A stretch of DNA of 36,101 nt from Prevotella sp. (GTDB lineage Bacteria; Bacteroidota; Bacteroidia; Bacteroidales; Bacteroidaceae): positions 1-36,101 of the forward strand of contig JAEEXN010000019.1 of the NCBI GenBank assembly GCA_016291595.1. Direction: 5' to 3'. Under the pieces are notes generated by a model. It saw only the letters and a program-made list of their open reading frames with translations, did not search any database and was not told where the DNA came from. The translations under genes and the position numbers were made by a program. Positions 26,439-33,105 of this stretch are shown here, piece by piece. Positions within the stretch are counted from its first letter, which is position 1. Each line of letters starts with the position of its first letter.

Positions 26439-26558
26439 CATCGATGCCTCTGACAGATCAGGAAACTCAGAGTTCACCGAAAGTTGTCCTGGCTTTGTTG
26501 AGAGAAACAAAATCCCTTAAACCTTTGAACCTTGAACTTTAAACCTTTAACCAACGCC

Positions 26559-26585
26559 AAGGGGTGCCCATTTCGTTCACCCCTT
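26559..26585. repeat. 8-bp hairpin
   Basis: AAGGGGTG (26559-26566) and CACCCCTT (26578-26585) are perfect complements with an 11-nt loop. No T-tract follows on either strand. A 10-bp palindrome AGGGCGCCCT lies at 26660-26669, and GGATAA/TTATCC pair between about 26622 and 26648. Confidence 0.5.
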
Positions 26586-26709
26586 TCGCTGCTCTGTCCG
26601 TGTTGATCATGTCGGAGCTGGATAACGATTCGTTCACCGTCTTATCCGACCACTGGCTAAGGGCGCCCTAAATCAGGGCGTGCTTTCCTTCTTTCCGCAA
26701 AATCAACCA

Positions 26710-26828
26710 GCGCAATTTTGCGTCCGTTACCCCTCAACCGGCTTGAAACTCAGCCCGTTAATCCTCAACCAGAGTTTACGCATTCGGAAGGCGTGTGTGG
26801 TAAACAATATGTGGGCGCAAATTTGCGC
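26710..26828. repeat. two isolated short palindromes of the array type
   Basis: CGCAATTTTGCG (26711-26722) and GCGCAAATTTGCGC (26815-26828, perfect) have the same GC-stem/A-T-centre form as the array at 27239-27389. The second is preceded by GG and followed by TGACATCC, close to the CACATCC after the last array palindrome. Confidence 0.6.
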
Positions 26829-26909
26829 TGACATCCCGGCAGGCCTTGAACTTTGAACGCGCGTCAGGGCATTTAATCCTTTTACCGGCGGCTACGCCGT
26901 CTCTATGTC

Positions 26910-27066
26910 TTCTCACAATCTCACAATCTCACATCTCACATTTAGGTTTTGGATGTATCTTTTATTTATTAATATATTATAATATATTAATAAATAATAT
27001 TATTTCTAATTGATAATGGTTTTTTCAGGGGCTACATGTGAGATGTGAGATGTGAGATTGTGAGAA
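26910..27066. repeat. long inverted element 2: unit-repeat arms around an AT palindrome
   Basis: The left arm 26910-26940 (units TCTCACAA, TCTCACA) pairs with the right arm 27037-27066. The reverse complement of the right arm equals the left arm apart from one missing A. Between them is a perfect 36-bp AT-only palindrome at 26962-26997. It has the same layout as element 1 with unrelated arm sequence; the palindrome sits about 8 bp off the arm midpoint. Confidence 0.85.
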
Positions 27067-27095
27067 ACTGCTTATTGTCTGTCCCTACTGAAAAG

Positions 27096-27181
27096 GTTGA
27101 CCCGCCAGCCTGAGAAGAGTTGACTACATTCCTAACGCAGTTGACTCTTTTCCTAAGAACGTTGACTTTAATCCTTGCTGT
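27096..27181 (+). repeat. GTTGAC tandem repeat, about 21-bp period
   Basis: GTTGAC starts at 27096, 27119, 27140 and 27161 (steps 23, 21, 21). Units 2-4 share GTTGACT-(4)-TTCCT or close variants. The period equals two helical turns and also seven codons, so a protein-binding array or a decayed coding repeat are both possible. One more GTTGAC occurs at 27258. Confidence 0.7.
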
Positions 27182-27238
27182 GCCACAATGTTTTTTGTAC
27201 AATTTTGGGGGTGCAGTTCACTCCGCCGTTTTTACAAG

Positions 27239-27389
27239 GGCTGAAATTTCAGCCGATGTTGACAATCAGGGAGATAGCACATGGGCTCAAATTTGAGCTG
27301 ATGCAGACAGTCAGGGAGAAAGTGCATGGGCGCAATTTTGCGCTCATGTAGACAGTCAGGGAGATAGTATCACAGGGAAATATTTCCCT
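27239..27389. repeat. four palindromes at exact 45-bp pitch with conserved spacer
   Basis: Palindrome centres are at 27246.5, 27291.5, 27336.5 and 27381.5. Sequences are GGCTGAAATTTCAGCC, GGCTCAAATTTGAGCT, GGCGCAATTTTGCGCT and AGGGAAATATTTCCCT. The stems differ but stay self-complementary, while the 29-nt spacers share the core GACAgTCAGGGAGAtAG. After the fourth palindrome the spacer changes to CACATCCTGAAGG. No gene covers the array. Confidence 0.85.
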
Positions 27390-27544
27390 CACATCCTGAA
27401 GGAATCACATTTCCATCCGCTGAAGCATAAGAGTGAATTACGAGACCTTAAATCAGAAGTAGGAAAAGGGTATAAACAAAGAATATTTGAAAAATCTTTG
27501 GTAATTTCATTATTTTTCTGTTATTTTGTGTCGACAAATCATTT

Positions 27545-27576
27545 ACTATTAACATCTATCACTATTAACATCTATA
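27545..27576 (+). repeat. 16-bp tandem duplication in the leader of the DUF4923 gene
   Basis: ACTATTAACATCTATC is followed at once by ACTATTAACATCTATA. The second copy ends 5 bp before the ATG at 27582, so the repeat occupies the translation initiation region. Confidence 0.75.
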
Positions 27577-27581
27577 GCATT

Positions 27582-28202
27582 ATGAAGAAAACCACATTAA
27601 CACTTCTTGTAGCTATGACACTATTGATGTCGAGCTGCTTATCAACGGGATATGGAAATACGTCCTCCAACAATACCGGCAACATATTAGGTGCTGTGCT
27701 CGGCAGTGTGTTGAGTAATGTATTGTTGGGCGGATTGTCATTCGACCAGTCCAGCCTTCTGGGTAGCTGGAACTACAATGCTCCAAGTGCTGCGTTTACA
27801 ACTGAACAGGCCCTGACAAAGGCAGGAGGTGCTGCCACAGTTGCCAACATGGCTTCGTCGCTGGCAAGTAACTACAACAACATCGGTATCAATCGTAACA
27901 ACACTTCTTTCTCGTTCCTTGAAGGCAATAAGTTCTCGGCCAAGGTGAACGGCATCCCATTCAGCGGAACCTATGTTTTTAACCCCCAAAATGGTGAGAT
28001 CTCCCTCAAGACAGCTACTGAGACCATTAAGGGCAACGTGACGAGGACTGAGAAAGGAATGGGTCTGATGTTTGACGCTATGCAGATGGCCAACATCCTT
28101 CAGAAAGAAGGCAAGGTCAGCAACACTGCTGCTGTTCAGGCTGTCAGCAAGCTCGCTAAGAGTGCCAACGGTGCTCGTGTAGGCTTTGAGCTTACAAAAT
28201 AA
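27582..28202 (+). CDS. DUF4923 family lipoprotein
   Basis: The 206-aa product starts at the ATG at 27582 (MKKTTLTLLVAMTLLMSSC); upstream frame extension is a shadow. The lipobox LMSSC gives a lipid-modified Cys19. The mature part begins with an Asn/Ser/Gly linker, then a domain with LLGSWNYNAPSAAFTTEQAL, FSAKVNGIPFSGTYVFNPQNGEISLK and a C-terminal ARVGFELTK. This pattern fits DUF4923, a Bacteroidetes envelope family related in layout to lipocalin-like DUFs; its role is unknown. It is a single gene closed by a terminator at 28307. Confidence 0.82.
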   Translation: MKKTTLTLLVAMTLLMSSCLSTGYGNTSSNNTGNILGAVLGSVLSNVLLGGLSFDQSSLLGSWNYNAPSAAFTTEQALTKAGGAATVANMASSLASNYNNIGINRNNTSFSFLEGNKFSAKVNGIPFSGTYVFNPQNGEISLKTATETIKGNVTRTEKGMGLMFDAMQMANILQKEGKVSNTAAVQAVSKLAKSANGARVGFELTK

Positions 28203-28306
28203 GTGGACTTCTTATCAGATACAAAAGCAAAACCTCCAGGTAGAAAAGGGGTTCATGTTATGGGACAGTTCAAACCGAGGTCTCATAAAATCTCGGCAAT
28301 GACAAT

Positions 28307-28341
28307 AAAAGGAGCAGCACAGCGTGTTGCTCCTTTTTATA
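28307..28341 (+). terminator. intrinsic terminator after the DUF4923 gene
   Basis: AAAAGGAGCAGCAC (28307-28320) pairs with GTGTTGCTCCTTTT (28324-28337) with one G-U pair and a 3-nt loop, ending in a T-tract. It lies about 105 bp after the stop; the sequence between holds no supported gene. Confidence 0.85.
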
Positions 28342-28408
28342 TACACCTAGCCGTTTTTCCCCATCACTTACTTCGGTATTTCAAGAAAAAGAGTTTACAA
28401 GTAGGGTT

Positions 28409-29110
28409 CTAATAATAGATGTAATTATAGACATATGATTTTGTATAGTTTCCACTATAGTCAGTAACTGTTTCTATAAGTTGTGTTATGCGGCCTTTTT
28501 CAACAGTATATTCAAAAGAAAAAATACGCCATAAACCTTCGTTATCATATTGGGAGATTTCTGCTGGCAAATTTTTGGGCATCTTTCCCCATGCACCAGC
28601 AGGCTCTAAGTGTTCATTCATTTCCGTGTATTTCCAATAATGCATCCAGCCTTTGGGCCATTTCTGATTTGAGTAAGTAACTGTGAAATAGTTGTTCTCA
28701 TCGCCATATTTTATCAGATTACCATCCTTCCAGGTAAACGTAAAATTGACATCTCCTCTTTGTTCTTTTAAATAACCATTATTGTCATAGGCAAAAGTCT
28801 CATAATTATCTTCCTTGACTATTCGCCCATTTGATAGAACGTAGTCCTGACGACCGTTCACAAAGATGGCTTTTTCACCATATGAATAAGTTTTACTATT
28901 TGCTTTGATTACCCTACCCATTGTGTCATATTCAAAAGTGCAATTGTCTTCACTATCTGTGACACCAATAATCTGCTTGATGAGTGCGCCAGAACTAGAA
29001 CCCCCTCCACCCTTTTCTTCTTCTTCATCATCATCACTACTACAAGCAGTAAAGCAACCTGCTACCAAAACCATCATAATGGTGATTCCGATAAATCTTA
29101 ATGTTTTCAT
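28409..29110 (-). CDS. surface lipoprotein with YD-type repeats
   Basis: The 233-aa product has a lipoprotein signal with two candidate Cys (VAGC Cys19, FTAC Cys23). CSSDDDEEEE after Cys23 resembles the acidic export signal of Bacteroidetes surface lipoproteins. The mature domain has repeats of the form FEYDTMGRVIKA, FAYDNNGYLKEQ and FSFEYTVEKGRITQ. These are like DUF4595/RHS-related YD proteins. The role is unknown; surface display is inferred. It is convergent with the DUF4923 gene and stands alone. I saw no good promoter match upstream. Confidence 0.65.
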   Translation of the reverse strand: MKTLRFIGITIMMVLVAGCFTACSSDDDEEEEKGGGGSSSGALIKQIIGVTDSEDNCTFEYDTMGRVIKANSKTYSYGEKAIFVNGRQDYVLSNGRIVKEDNYETFAYDNNGYLKEQRGDVNFTFTWKDGNLIKYGDENNYFTVTYSNQKWPKGWMHYWKYTEMNEHLEPAGAWGKMPKNLPAEISQYDNEGLWRIFSFEYTVEKGRITQLIETVTDYSGNYTKSYVYNYIYY

Positions 29111-29170
29111 AAGTGTTATGTTTATAAGTTTGTATTTAGATTAATCGCTAATATTCAATAAGATATGTTT

Positions 29171-29299
29171 TTATGCAATTACCTGATGTACTTTGTTCAC
29201 GAAGTTACGCACGGCCATGAAACTTTGCCCGAAGGTGTCTATCCATTCATACTCACTGAACGGCTCCGTATTTACAAGGTTTTCCTGTGCTATCACCAT
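29171..29299 (-). pseudogene. probable C-terminal gene fragment
   Basis: A 42-codon frame ends VNTEPFSEYEWIDTFGQSFM, then AVRNFVNKVHQVIA. Its sequence looks protein-like (aromatic and charged spacing) but it has no start signal of note, and the frame is closed by a stop just upstream. The family is not recognised. It may be a relic at the edge of the mobile region. Confidence 0.3.
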
Positions 29300-29498
29300 T
29301 CTGACAAACGTATGTGGTGATGGTCTTCACATATTCTTCCTGTAGAGAGTTTAGGCTTGTACCTTCGTGTTTGCAAAGATAGTGAATTATTTGAGAAGCC
29401 CAAACGTAATAGAAAGGAAATGAAGTGATTTGTTTTTTAAAATGTGATAGATTCTTTTTGTCCATCCAAAAGTTTTCTATATTTTTGTAGTCAAAAAA

Positions 29499-29705
29499 GT
29501 GGTTAGCGGAAGTGTGCCTATTGAGAACTACAGTCAACTGTTCTCTAGTTTCGTCAACACGCTAAGGAATAACCATCTGAAGATTGAAGTGAGTTTTACA
29601 GCAAGCACAAGTCCTGCCAGTCCTCTAACGGATAATTCACCCATCGTCAAGAGTGTTAAGGAATCCGCCTCACAATCAGGATTGGACTTTGGTGCAGAAG
29701 AATAG
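29499..29705 (+). CDS. hypothetical 68-aa protein or fragment (GTG start)
   Basis: The frame starts at GTG 29499 and reads VSGSVPIENYSQLFSSFVNT, then a Ser/Thr/Ala-rich tail ending SGLDFGAEE. A promoter-like pair, TTTG (29457-29460), 19 bp, TATTTTTG (29480-29487), lies just upstream, leaving almost no leader. I recognise no family. It is followed 22 bp later by the Bro-N chimera gene. It could be a real small gene or the tail of a truncated one. Confidence 0.35.
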   Translation: MVSGSVPIENYSQLFSSFVNTLRNNHLKIEVSFTASTSPASPLTDNSPIVKSVKESASQSGLDFGAEE

Positions 29706-29727
29706 GACGATAAAGAAGGAGGTAGTT

Positions 29728-30186
29728 ATGGATTTTTTTGACAAATTAGTAGGGTTTCTCGTTGCCAAGAACGCCATTCGTTCTTACCAGAAGGATTTGC
29801 AATACGACTATTTGCAGAAATCGGCCATCTTGGCTGAGAAGGGCGAACCTTGGTTCGTAGGTAAGGATGTGGCAGAGAAGCTGGGCTACAGCAATACTTC
29901 GAAGGCCATTCAACAGCATGTAGATATGGAGGACAAAACCACCCTCCCAATTCGGGAGAGTGGTTCCAACTACAAGACTCGAGCCATCCTCATCAACGAG
30001 TCGGGTCTTTACTCTCTCATCCTCTCATCGAAGCTGGCTGAGTATGAGGCGAAGATTGCCGAACTGAAACAGCTGGAGGGTGACCATTCAGATGAAATCA
30101 AAGAACTAGAATGTTTTGCCGATTATGAACGCGATATGGTTAGGATATATAAGGAATCGCTTGGGGAGGGCGAGTATTCTGACTGA
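29728..30186 (+). CDS. Bro-N (phage antirepressor-type) domain protein, chimeric
   Basis: The 152-aa product starts at the ATG at 29728, preceded by AAGGAGG, an unusually strong ribosome site for this phylum. Residues about 36-100 match the Bro-N domain of phage antirepressors (GEPWFVGKDVAEKLGYSN, TRAILINESGLYSLILSSKL). The first ~35 residues and the charged C-terminal part from LAEYEAKIAELKQLEG are not typical of that family. Bro-N normally continues after SSKL into a KWV-containing end, so the domain seems cut and spliced to other sequence. Its stop is directly followed by the stop of an integrase remnant on the other strand. Confidence 0.6.
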   Translation: MDFFDKLVGFLVAKNAIRSYQKDLQYDYLQKSAILAEKGEPWFVGKDVAEKLGYSNTSKAIQQHVDMEDKTTLPIRESGSNYKTRAILINESGLYSLILSSKLAEYEAKIAELKQLEGDHSDEIKELECFADYERDMVRIYKESLGEGEYSD

Positions 30187-30495
30187 TTAAGGAGCCCACC
30201 GGGAGATAAGTGTGCTCCTCGACTTCTTCTCAATGATGGTAAACTCGGAAACACTGAGAATCTGTGACCATCTGAGGGCGAGAATATCAGAAATCCGCAA
30301 ACCTGAGAAACAACCGATTGCCACCAAAAGCCACATCTCCTATTGGGACAGTTACTTTTAGGTTTATTTCGCTCAAAATCTCAATATTTTGGATTGACGG
30401 ATATGCCCAATGATTTCAAACTACGCTTCCCATTTTTTGTGATTTTCACCATTAAGGGAACTTCTCCATTACTCAAAATCTTACTTTTTCCACAG
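30187..30495 (-). pseudogene. tyrosine recombinase (integrase) remnant
   Basis: Minus-strand frames contain two parts of a Bacteroidetes-type integrase. The arm-binding N-domain reads NGEVPLMVKITKNGKRSLKS, then LGISVNPKY, an in-frame TGA where the family has Trp, then DFERNKPK (about 30495-30350). After a deletion and frame change, the start of the catalytic domain reads MWLLVAIGCFSGLRISDILA, then LRWSQI (30336-30187), ending at an early stop. The R-H-R-Y catalytic C-terminus is missing. It is dead as an integrase and marks a former insertion. Confidence 0.7.
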
Positions 30496-30741
30496 GGCGA
30501 CGATCAGGGTGAGGGCGATATGCAAAACTCCTTCGGTGGCGGCGGAGAGGATTGATCCGCCCGGAAGCCAAGCGGGAAGCCGAGCGGCGGACAGCCCGGC
30601 CATAAGGGACACACGCTGCAGACCGTCAGCAGCCCGGACAATGCCATAAAGCACGAGCCTGCCTGCTGCAAATGCTGCGGCCGTCCGTTGGACGGTGTCG
30701 GGCACAGGAAGATCGGCGTTTTGTTAAACTTTTCCAAATAA
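30496..30741 (+). pseudogene. IS66-family transposase (TnpC) remnant
   Basis: The frame encodes the zinc-finger region of IS66 TnpC: RKPSGKPSGGQPGHKGHTLQ, then PACCKCCGRPLDG. A TGA at 30553-30555 interrupts it before this part. Both the N-terminal helices and the large DDE domain are absent. It abuts the integrase remnant and explains the local rise in GC. Confidence 0.75.
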
Positions 30742-30776
30742 ATAACAGATTGCTACTAATTTTAATATTATAATAA

Positions 30777-30784
30777 TAATTTTG
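30777..30784 (+). promoter_or_regulatory. -7 element for the 56-aa membrane protein
   Basis: TAATTTTG fits TAnnTTTG, 35 bp upstream of the ATG at 30820. The -33 box is poor. Confidence 0.4.
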
Positions 30785-30819
30785 CACTAGATGTAAAACT
30801 TCCACAAAATAATATTAAA

Positions 30820-30990
30820 ATGAACATACAAAAAGTATCTCAAGCTCTATGCTGTATTGTAATCGGTTTGTTGTGTTCGTTCCTTAACGATAAGACAATA
30901 AGCCATTCTGCATCGATTAAATTAATTATTATAGGTATTATTGTGATAGTACTTTTTATATTACAATATAAAAAAAATAAATCCATATAG
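30820..30990 (+). CDS. small two-helix membrane protein
   Basis: The 56-aa frame reads MNIQKVSQALCCIVIGLLCS with a first membrane segment at about residues 8-22. A short loop (NDKTISHSAS) follows, then a second segment KLIIIGIIVIVLFILQ and a basic end. Topology is hairpin-like with both ends probably inside. No family is recognised. A TAnnTTTG element precedes it. It stands between IS66 and surface-protein remnants and may belong to the mobile DNA. Confidence 0.45.
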   Translation: MNIQKVSQALCCIVIGLLCSFLNDKTISHSASIKLIIIGIIVIVLFILQYKKNKSI

Positions 30991-31386
30991 ATAACAACTG
31001 AGATTTTCAAATGCGATGCCGACATAGCAGGCATGAGTTATGACGTTGCCCATAAAAAATGGGGAGACAAATGGCAGATGCCATCGTCAGAGCAAATAAA
31101 CGAACTGATTAAAAATTGCACCAGCAAGTGGAAGACACTGAACAGTCTGAAAGGACGTTATTACACCGGTCCGAACGGCAACACCATATTCTTGCCTGCT
31201 GCTGACTACCGATGGGGCGGCAACCTCTACCGCATCAACGGAAATGGTTATTATTGGTCTTCCTCGCAAGGACCGTCACAGTCGGATTACGCCTATTTGC
31301 TCAACGTCAGTTCGAAAAGTTCACTTTTGGATGAATACTACCGCTACAACGGCCACATGATTCGACCAGTGTGGTGTGGGGAGTGA
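30991..31386 (+). pseudogene. 5'-truncated surface-protein domain (Fibrobacter-paralogous/DUF1566-like)
   Basis: The frame reads ADIAGMSYDVAHKKWGDKWQ, then MPSSEQINEL...LKGRYYTGPNGNTIFLPAADYRWGG...GYYWSSSQ...IRPVW. This is the C-terminal domain found in many Prevotella and Fibrobacter secreted proteins. The homologous sequence extends upstream of the first ATG (31033) to a stop at about 30988, with no signal peptide. The gene has therefore lost its 5' part. The domain end itself is intact. Confidence 0.65.
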
Positions 31387-31447
31387 AATTTATCATAAAA
31401 TTTCCAATATTTCTTTCCTTTTCCTGGCATACGCACCCAGCAATTAA

Positions 31448-31933
31448 GGTACGCTTTGGGGGACTGTATCGATTGATGCGGGCGAGGGTTTTGATCGTAT
31501 CTGTCGTGAACAGGAGGCTAATGGCGCAAATGTCCCATCTTTCAGAACTGACGAGTTCATCCTGAAGATCACAGTACCAAAGGTCACAGAAACATCACTG
31601 AAAACAAACAGAGACCAAGCTGTAGAATTACCAGATAGTTCTAGTGGGTTGACAGAAAAGTTATCAGAAAACAAGGAAAGGTTGACAGAAAAGGGTCAAA
31701 AGTTGATAGAAAAGTTGATAGAAAAAGCAATAAGCAATCATGATAAGTTGACAGAAAACCGAATATCAATTCTTCGATATATTGTCGATGACCCATATAT
31801 ATCTAAATCTGACCTGTCAAAATATGTAGGTATTAGTGTTGCGGCTATTAGTGCAAATATAGAATACATGCGAGGCAAATACCTCCGTCGAGTTGGTCCA
31901 GACAAGGGCGGTTTCTGGGAAATTATAGAATAG
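31448..31933 (+). pseudogene. 5'-truncated ATP-binding protein tail with winged helix
   Basis: The frame opens after a TAA at 31445 with GEGFDRICREQEANGANVPS, then FRTDEFILKITVPK. This resembles the end of the ATPase part of AlbA_2/Schlafen-type ATP-binding proteins. Next comes a repetitive LTEK/LIEK linker (residues about 60-100), then a helix-turn-helix ISKSDLSKYVGISVAAISAN. The N-terminal DNA-binding and most of the ATPase domain are gone. A start at TTG 31649 could still make the HTH part alone (94 aa). Confidence 0.6.
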
Positions 31934-31948
31934 TAGATAAAAATATAG

Positions 31949-32923
31949 ATGGATAACGAATATACGTTTAAAGATTTTCTGGCTGACCTCAAGAAATGGC
32001 AGTCAGGCAATTTGGTAGAGTATTACAGGTTTCTCGGTATATTAGGTCAAGAGGAATTGGGTATTATGAATTTGTTTTTTGCTTTAGTCAAGCAGATGTC
32101 GTTCCGAGTACCTCGCTTGGTGGTTGAGGATGATGTTAGAATCCCACAAGAGATGGCGGACATCATCAAACGTTCCCATACCATTGAACGGATGATAAAT
32201 GCTATGGGGTATATTGACCTAGAACCTTTTCTGATGTCATTGCTCTACTGGATTTATTTCGACCATAGCTACGAATGGATTTATTCGAAAATAAAGGACC
32301 CCATCCCTGGCTACAAACTTGGCCTGCTCAAATATCCTTTAAGCTATATTGCCAATAGGTACGTAGTGAAAAAGAGTTTGGAATTAGGAATTCGCACACA
32401 AGCTGACTGGAAAAGGTTTTGGAACCTCAATACAGAAATGAAAACACTCCCCTACAATGAAGTTTTCGAACTCCTACCCAATGAATTATTGTTTTTAGAG
32501 GATGGAAAAGCAGACGGTGTTGAGAAATTGCCAGAACCTATCACATTGCCAAATAAGGTATATAAGCCTCTGTCAGAGATAATCAATGTGCCAGATAGCA
32601 AAAGCAAAGAAAAACTTCTGAACAATATTCATGAATTGTTAAAAAAGAGGTCAACAGGGAATGATTTAGTTTTGTTGCTTGTAGCCCTGAAGAATATCAT
32701 TATTGCCCCTGGAACGGCTCCTGTAATTAGCAATAGGCTACAAATGACCGAATATAGGGAGGCATTAGTATTAGAGTTTTCTGATTTGGATTTTGTAAAA
32801 GTAAGAAACATCCAGTATTATTTCAGTACCCTTTATCATAAAGACGCTAAAGGCAAACTGGTCATTGAAAACTCATGGTACAAACAAGAACTTCAATATT
32901 TAACGGACGAGTTGCTTAAATAG
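31949..32923 (+). CDS. DUF6043-like protein
   Basis: The 324-aa product (MDNEYTFKDFLADLKKWQSG) is helical and has no signal peptide. A hydrophobic stretch near residue 110 (FLMSLLYWIYF) is probably buried rather than membrane-spanning. I recognise the start and the YKLGLLKYPLSYIANRYV block as resembling Bacteroidetes proteins labelled DUF6043, which occur with mobile elements; role unknown. It starts 15 bp after the truncated ATPase tail. The frame is intact. The gene looks more AT-rich than the core genes, consistent with transfer. Confidence 0.55.
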   Translation: MDNEYTFKDFLADLKKWQSGNLVEYYRFLGILGQEELGIMNLFFALVKQMSFRVPRLVVEDDVRIPQEMADIIKRSHTIERMINAMGYIDLEPFLMSLLYWIYFDHSYEWIYSKIKDPIPGYKLGLLKYPLSYIANRYVVKKSLELGIRTQADWKRFWNLNTEMKTLPYNEVFELLPNELLFLEDGKADGVEKLPEPITLPNKVYKPLSEIINVPDSKSKEKLLNNIHELLKKRSTGNDLVLLLVALKNIIIAPGTAPVISNRLQMTEYREALVLEFSDLDFVKVRNIQYYFSTLYHKDAKGKLVIENSWYKQELQYLTDELLK

Positions 32924-33009
32924 AATTGCGTTTTTTGCGCTTTTTGCGCTTCTATCCGACAGCGCAAACATCTTTATTTAATTCACTTAGACGGTATTTA
33001 GAAAAATCG

Positions 33010-33050
33010 TATTTTTGCCCCCGATTTGAAATGAATCGAATCGGGGGCAA
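33010..33050. promoter_or_regulatory. 12-bp inverted repeat overlapping a promoter: probable operator
   Basis: TTGCCCCCGATT (33015-33026) and AATCGGGGGCAA (33039-33050) are perfect complements 12 bp apart. The left arm begins inside a TATTTTTG -7 element (33010-33017). TCGTATTT flanks it on both sides at a 45-bp distance. No T-tract follows, so it is not a terminator. It lies upstream of the HTH-parA operon and fits an operator or a partition site. The rest of 32924-33105 holds two TTTTTGCGCT-type direct repeats near 32934-32950. Confidence 0.6.
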
Positions 33051-33105
33051 GTCGTATTTGTACGTGCTAGAGCCCACTGAGTGAAAACTATTTTATATAA
33101 TAAAG

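Larger units (their letters stand above)
25852..27481. other. 1.6-kb non-coding region dense in inverted repeats
   Basis: No open frame here has a family motif, a credible start or codon use like its neighbours. The longest ones (about 60-100 codons) run through low-complexity arms and AT palindromes. The region contains the separate repeat features listed below. Text between them is mixed, with AACCTTGAAC/AAACCTTT-like short units at about 26516-26552 and 26845-26858. It separates the pectin operon from a lipoprotein gene. Confidence 0.7.

Noticed and set aside
26316..26510. Possible 64-aa minus-strand gene
   Set aside because: Its sequence is the translated arm repeats (PTYQLTNLP) and an Ile-rich AT palindrome.
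27239..27389. CRISPR array
   Set aside because: Only four units; the variable parts are palindromes rather than unique spacers, and no cas genes are near.
28203..28412. Frame directly after the DUF4923 gene
   Set aside because: It spans the intrinsic terminator at 28307-28341 and lacks any motif.
30350..30495. Genetic code change (TGA read as Trp)
   Set aside because: Other genes here use TGA as stop and the integrase is also truncated and frameshifted, so decay explains it.
33015..33050. Intrinsic terminator
   Set aside because: No T-tract follows the stem on either strand, and the left arm is inside a -7 promoter box.
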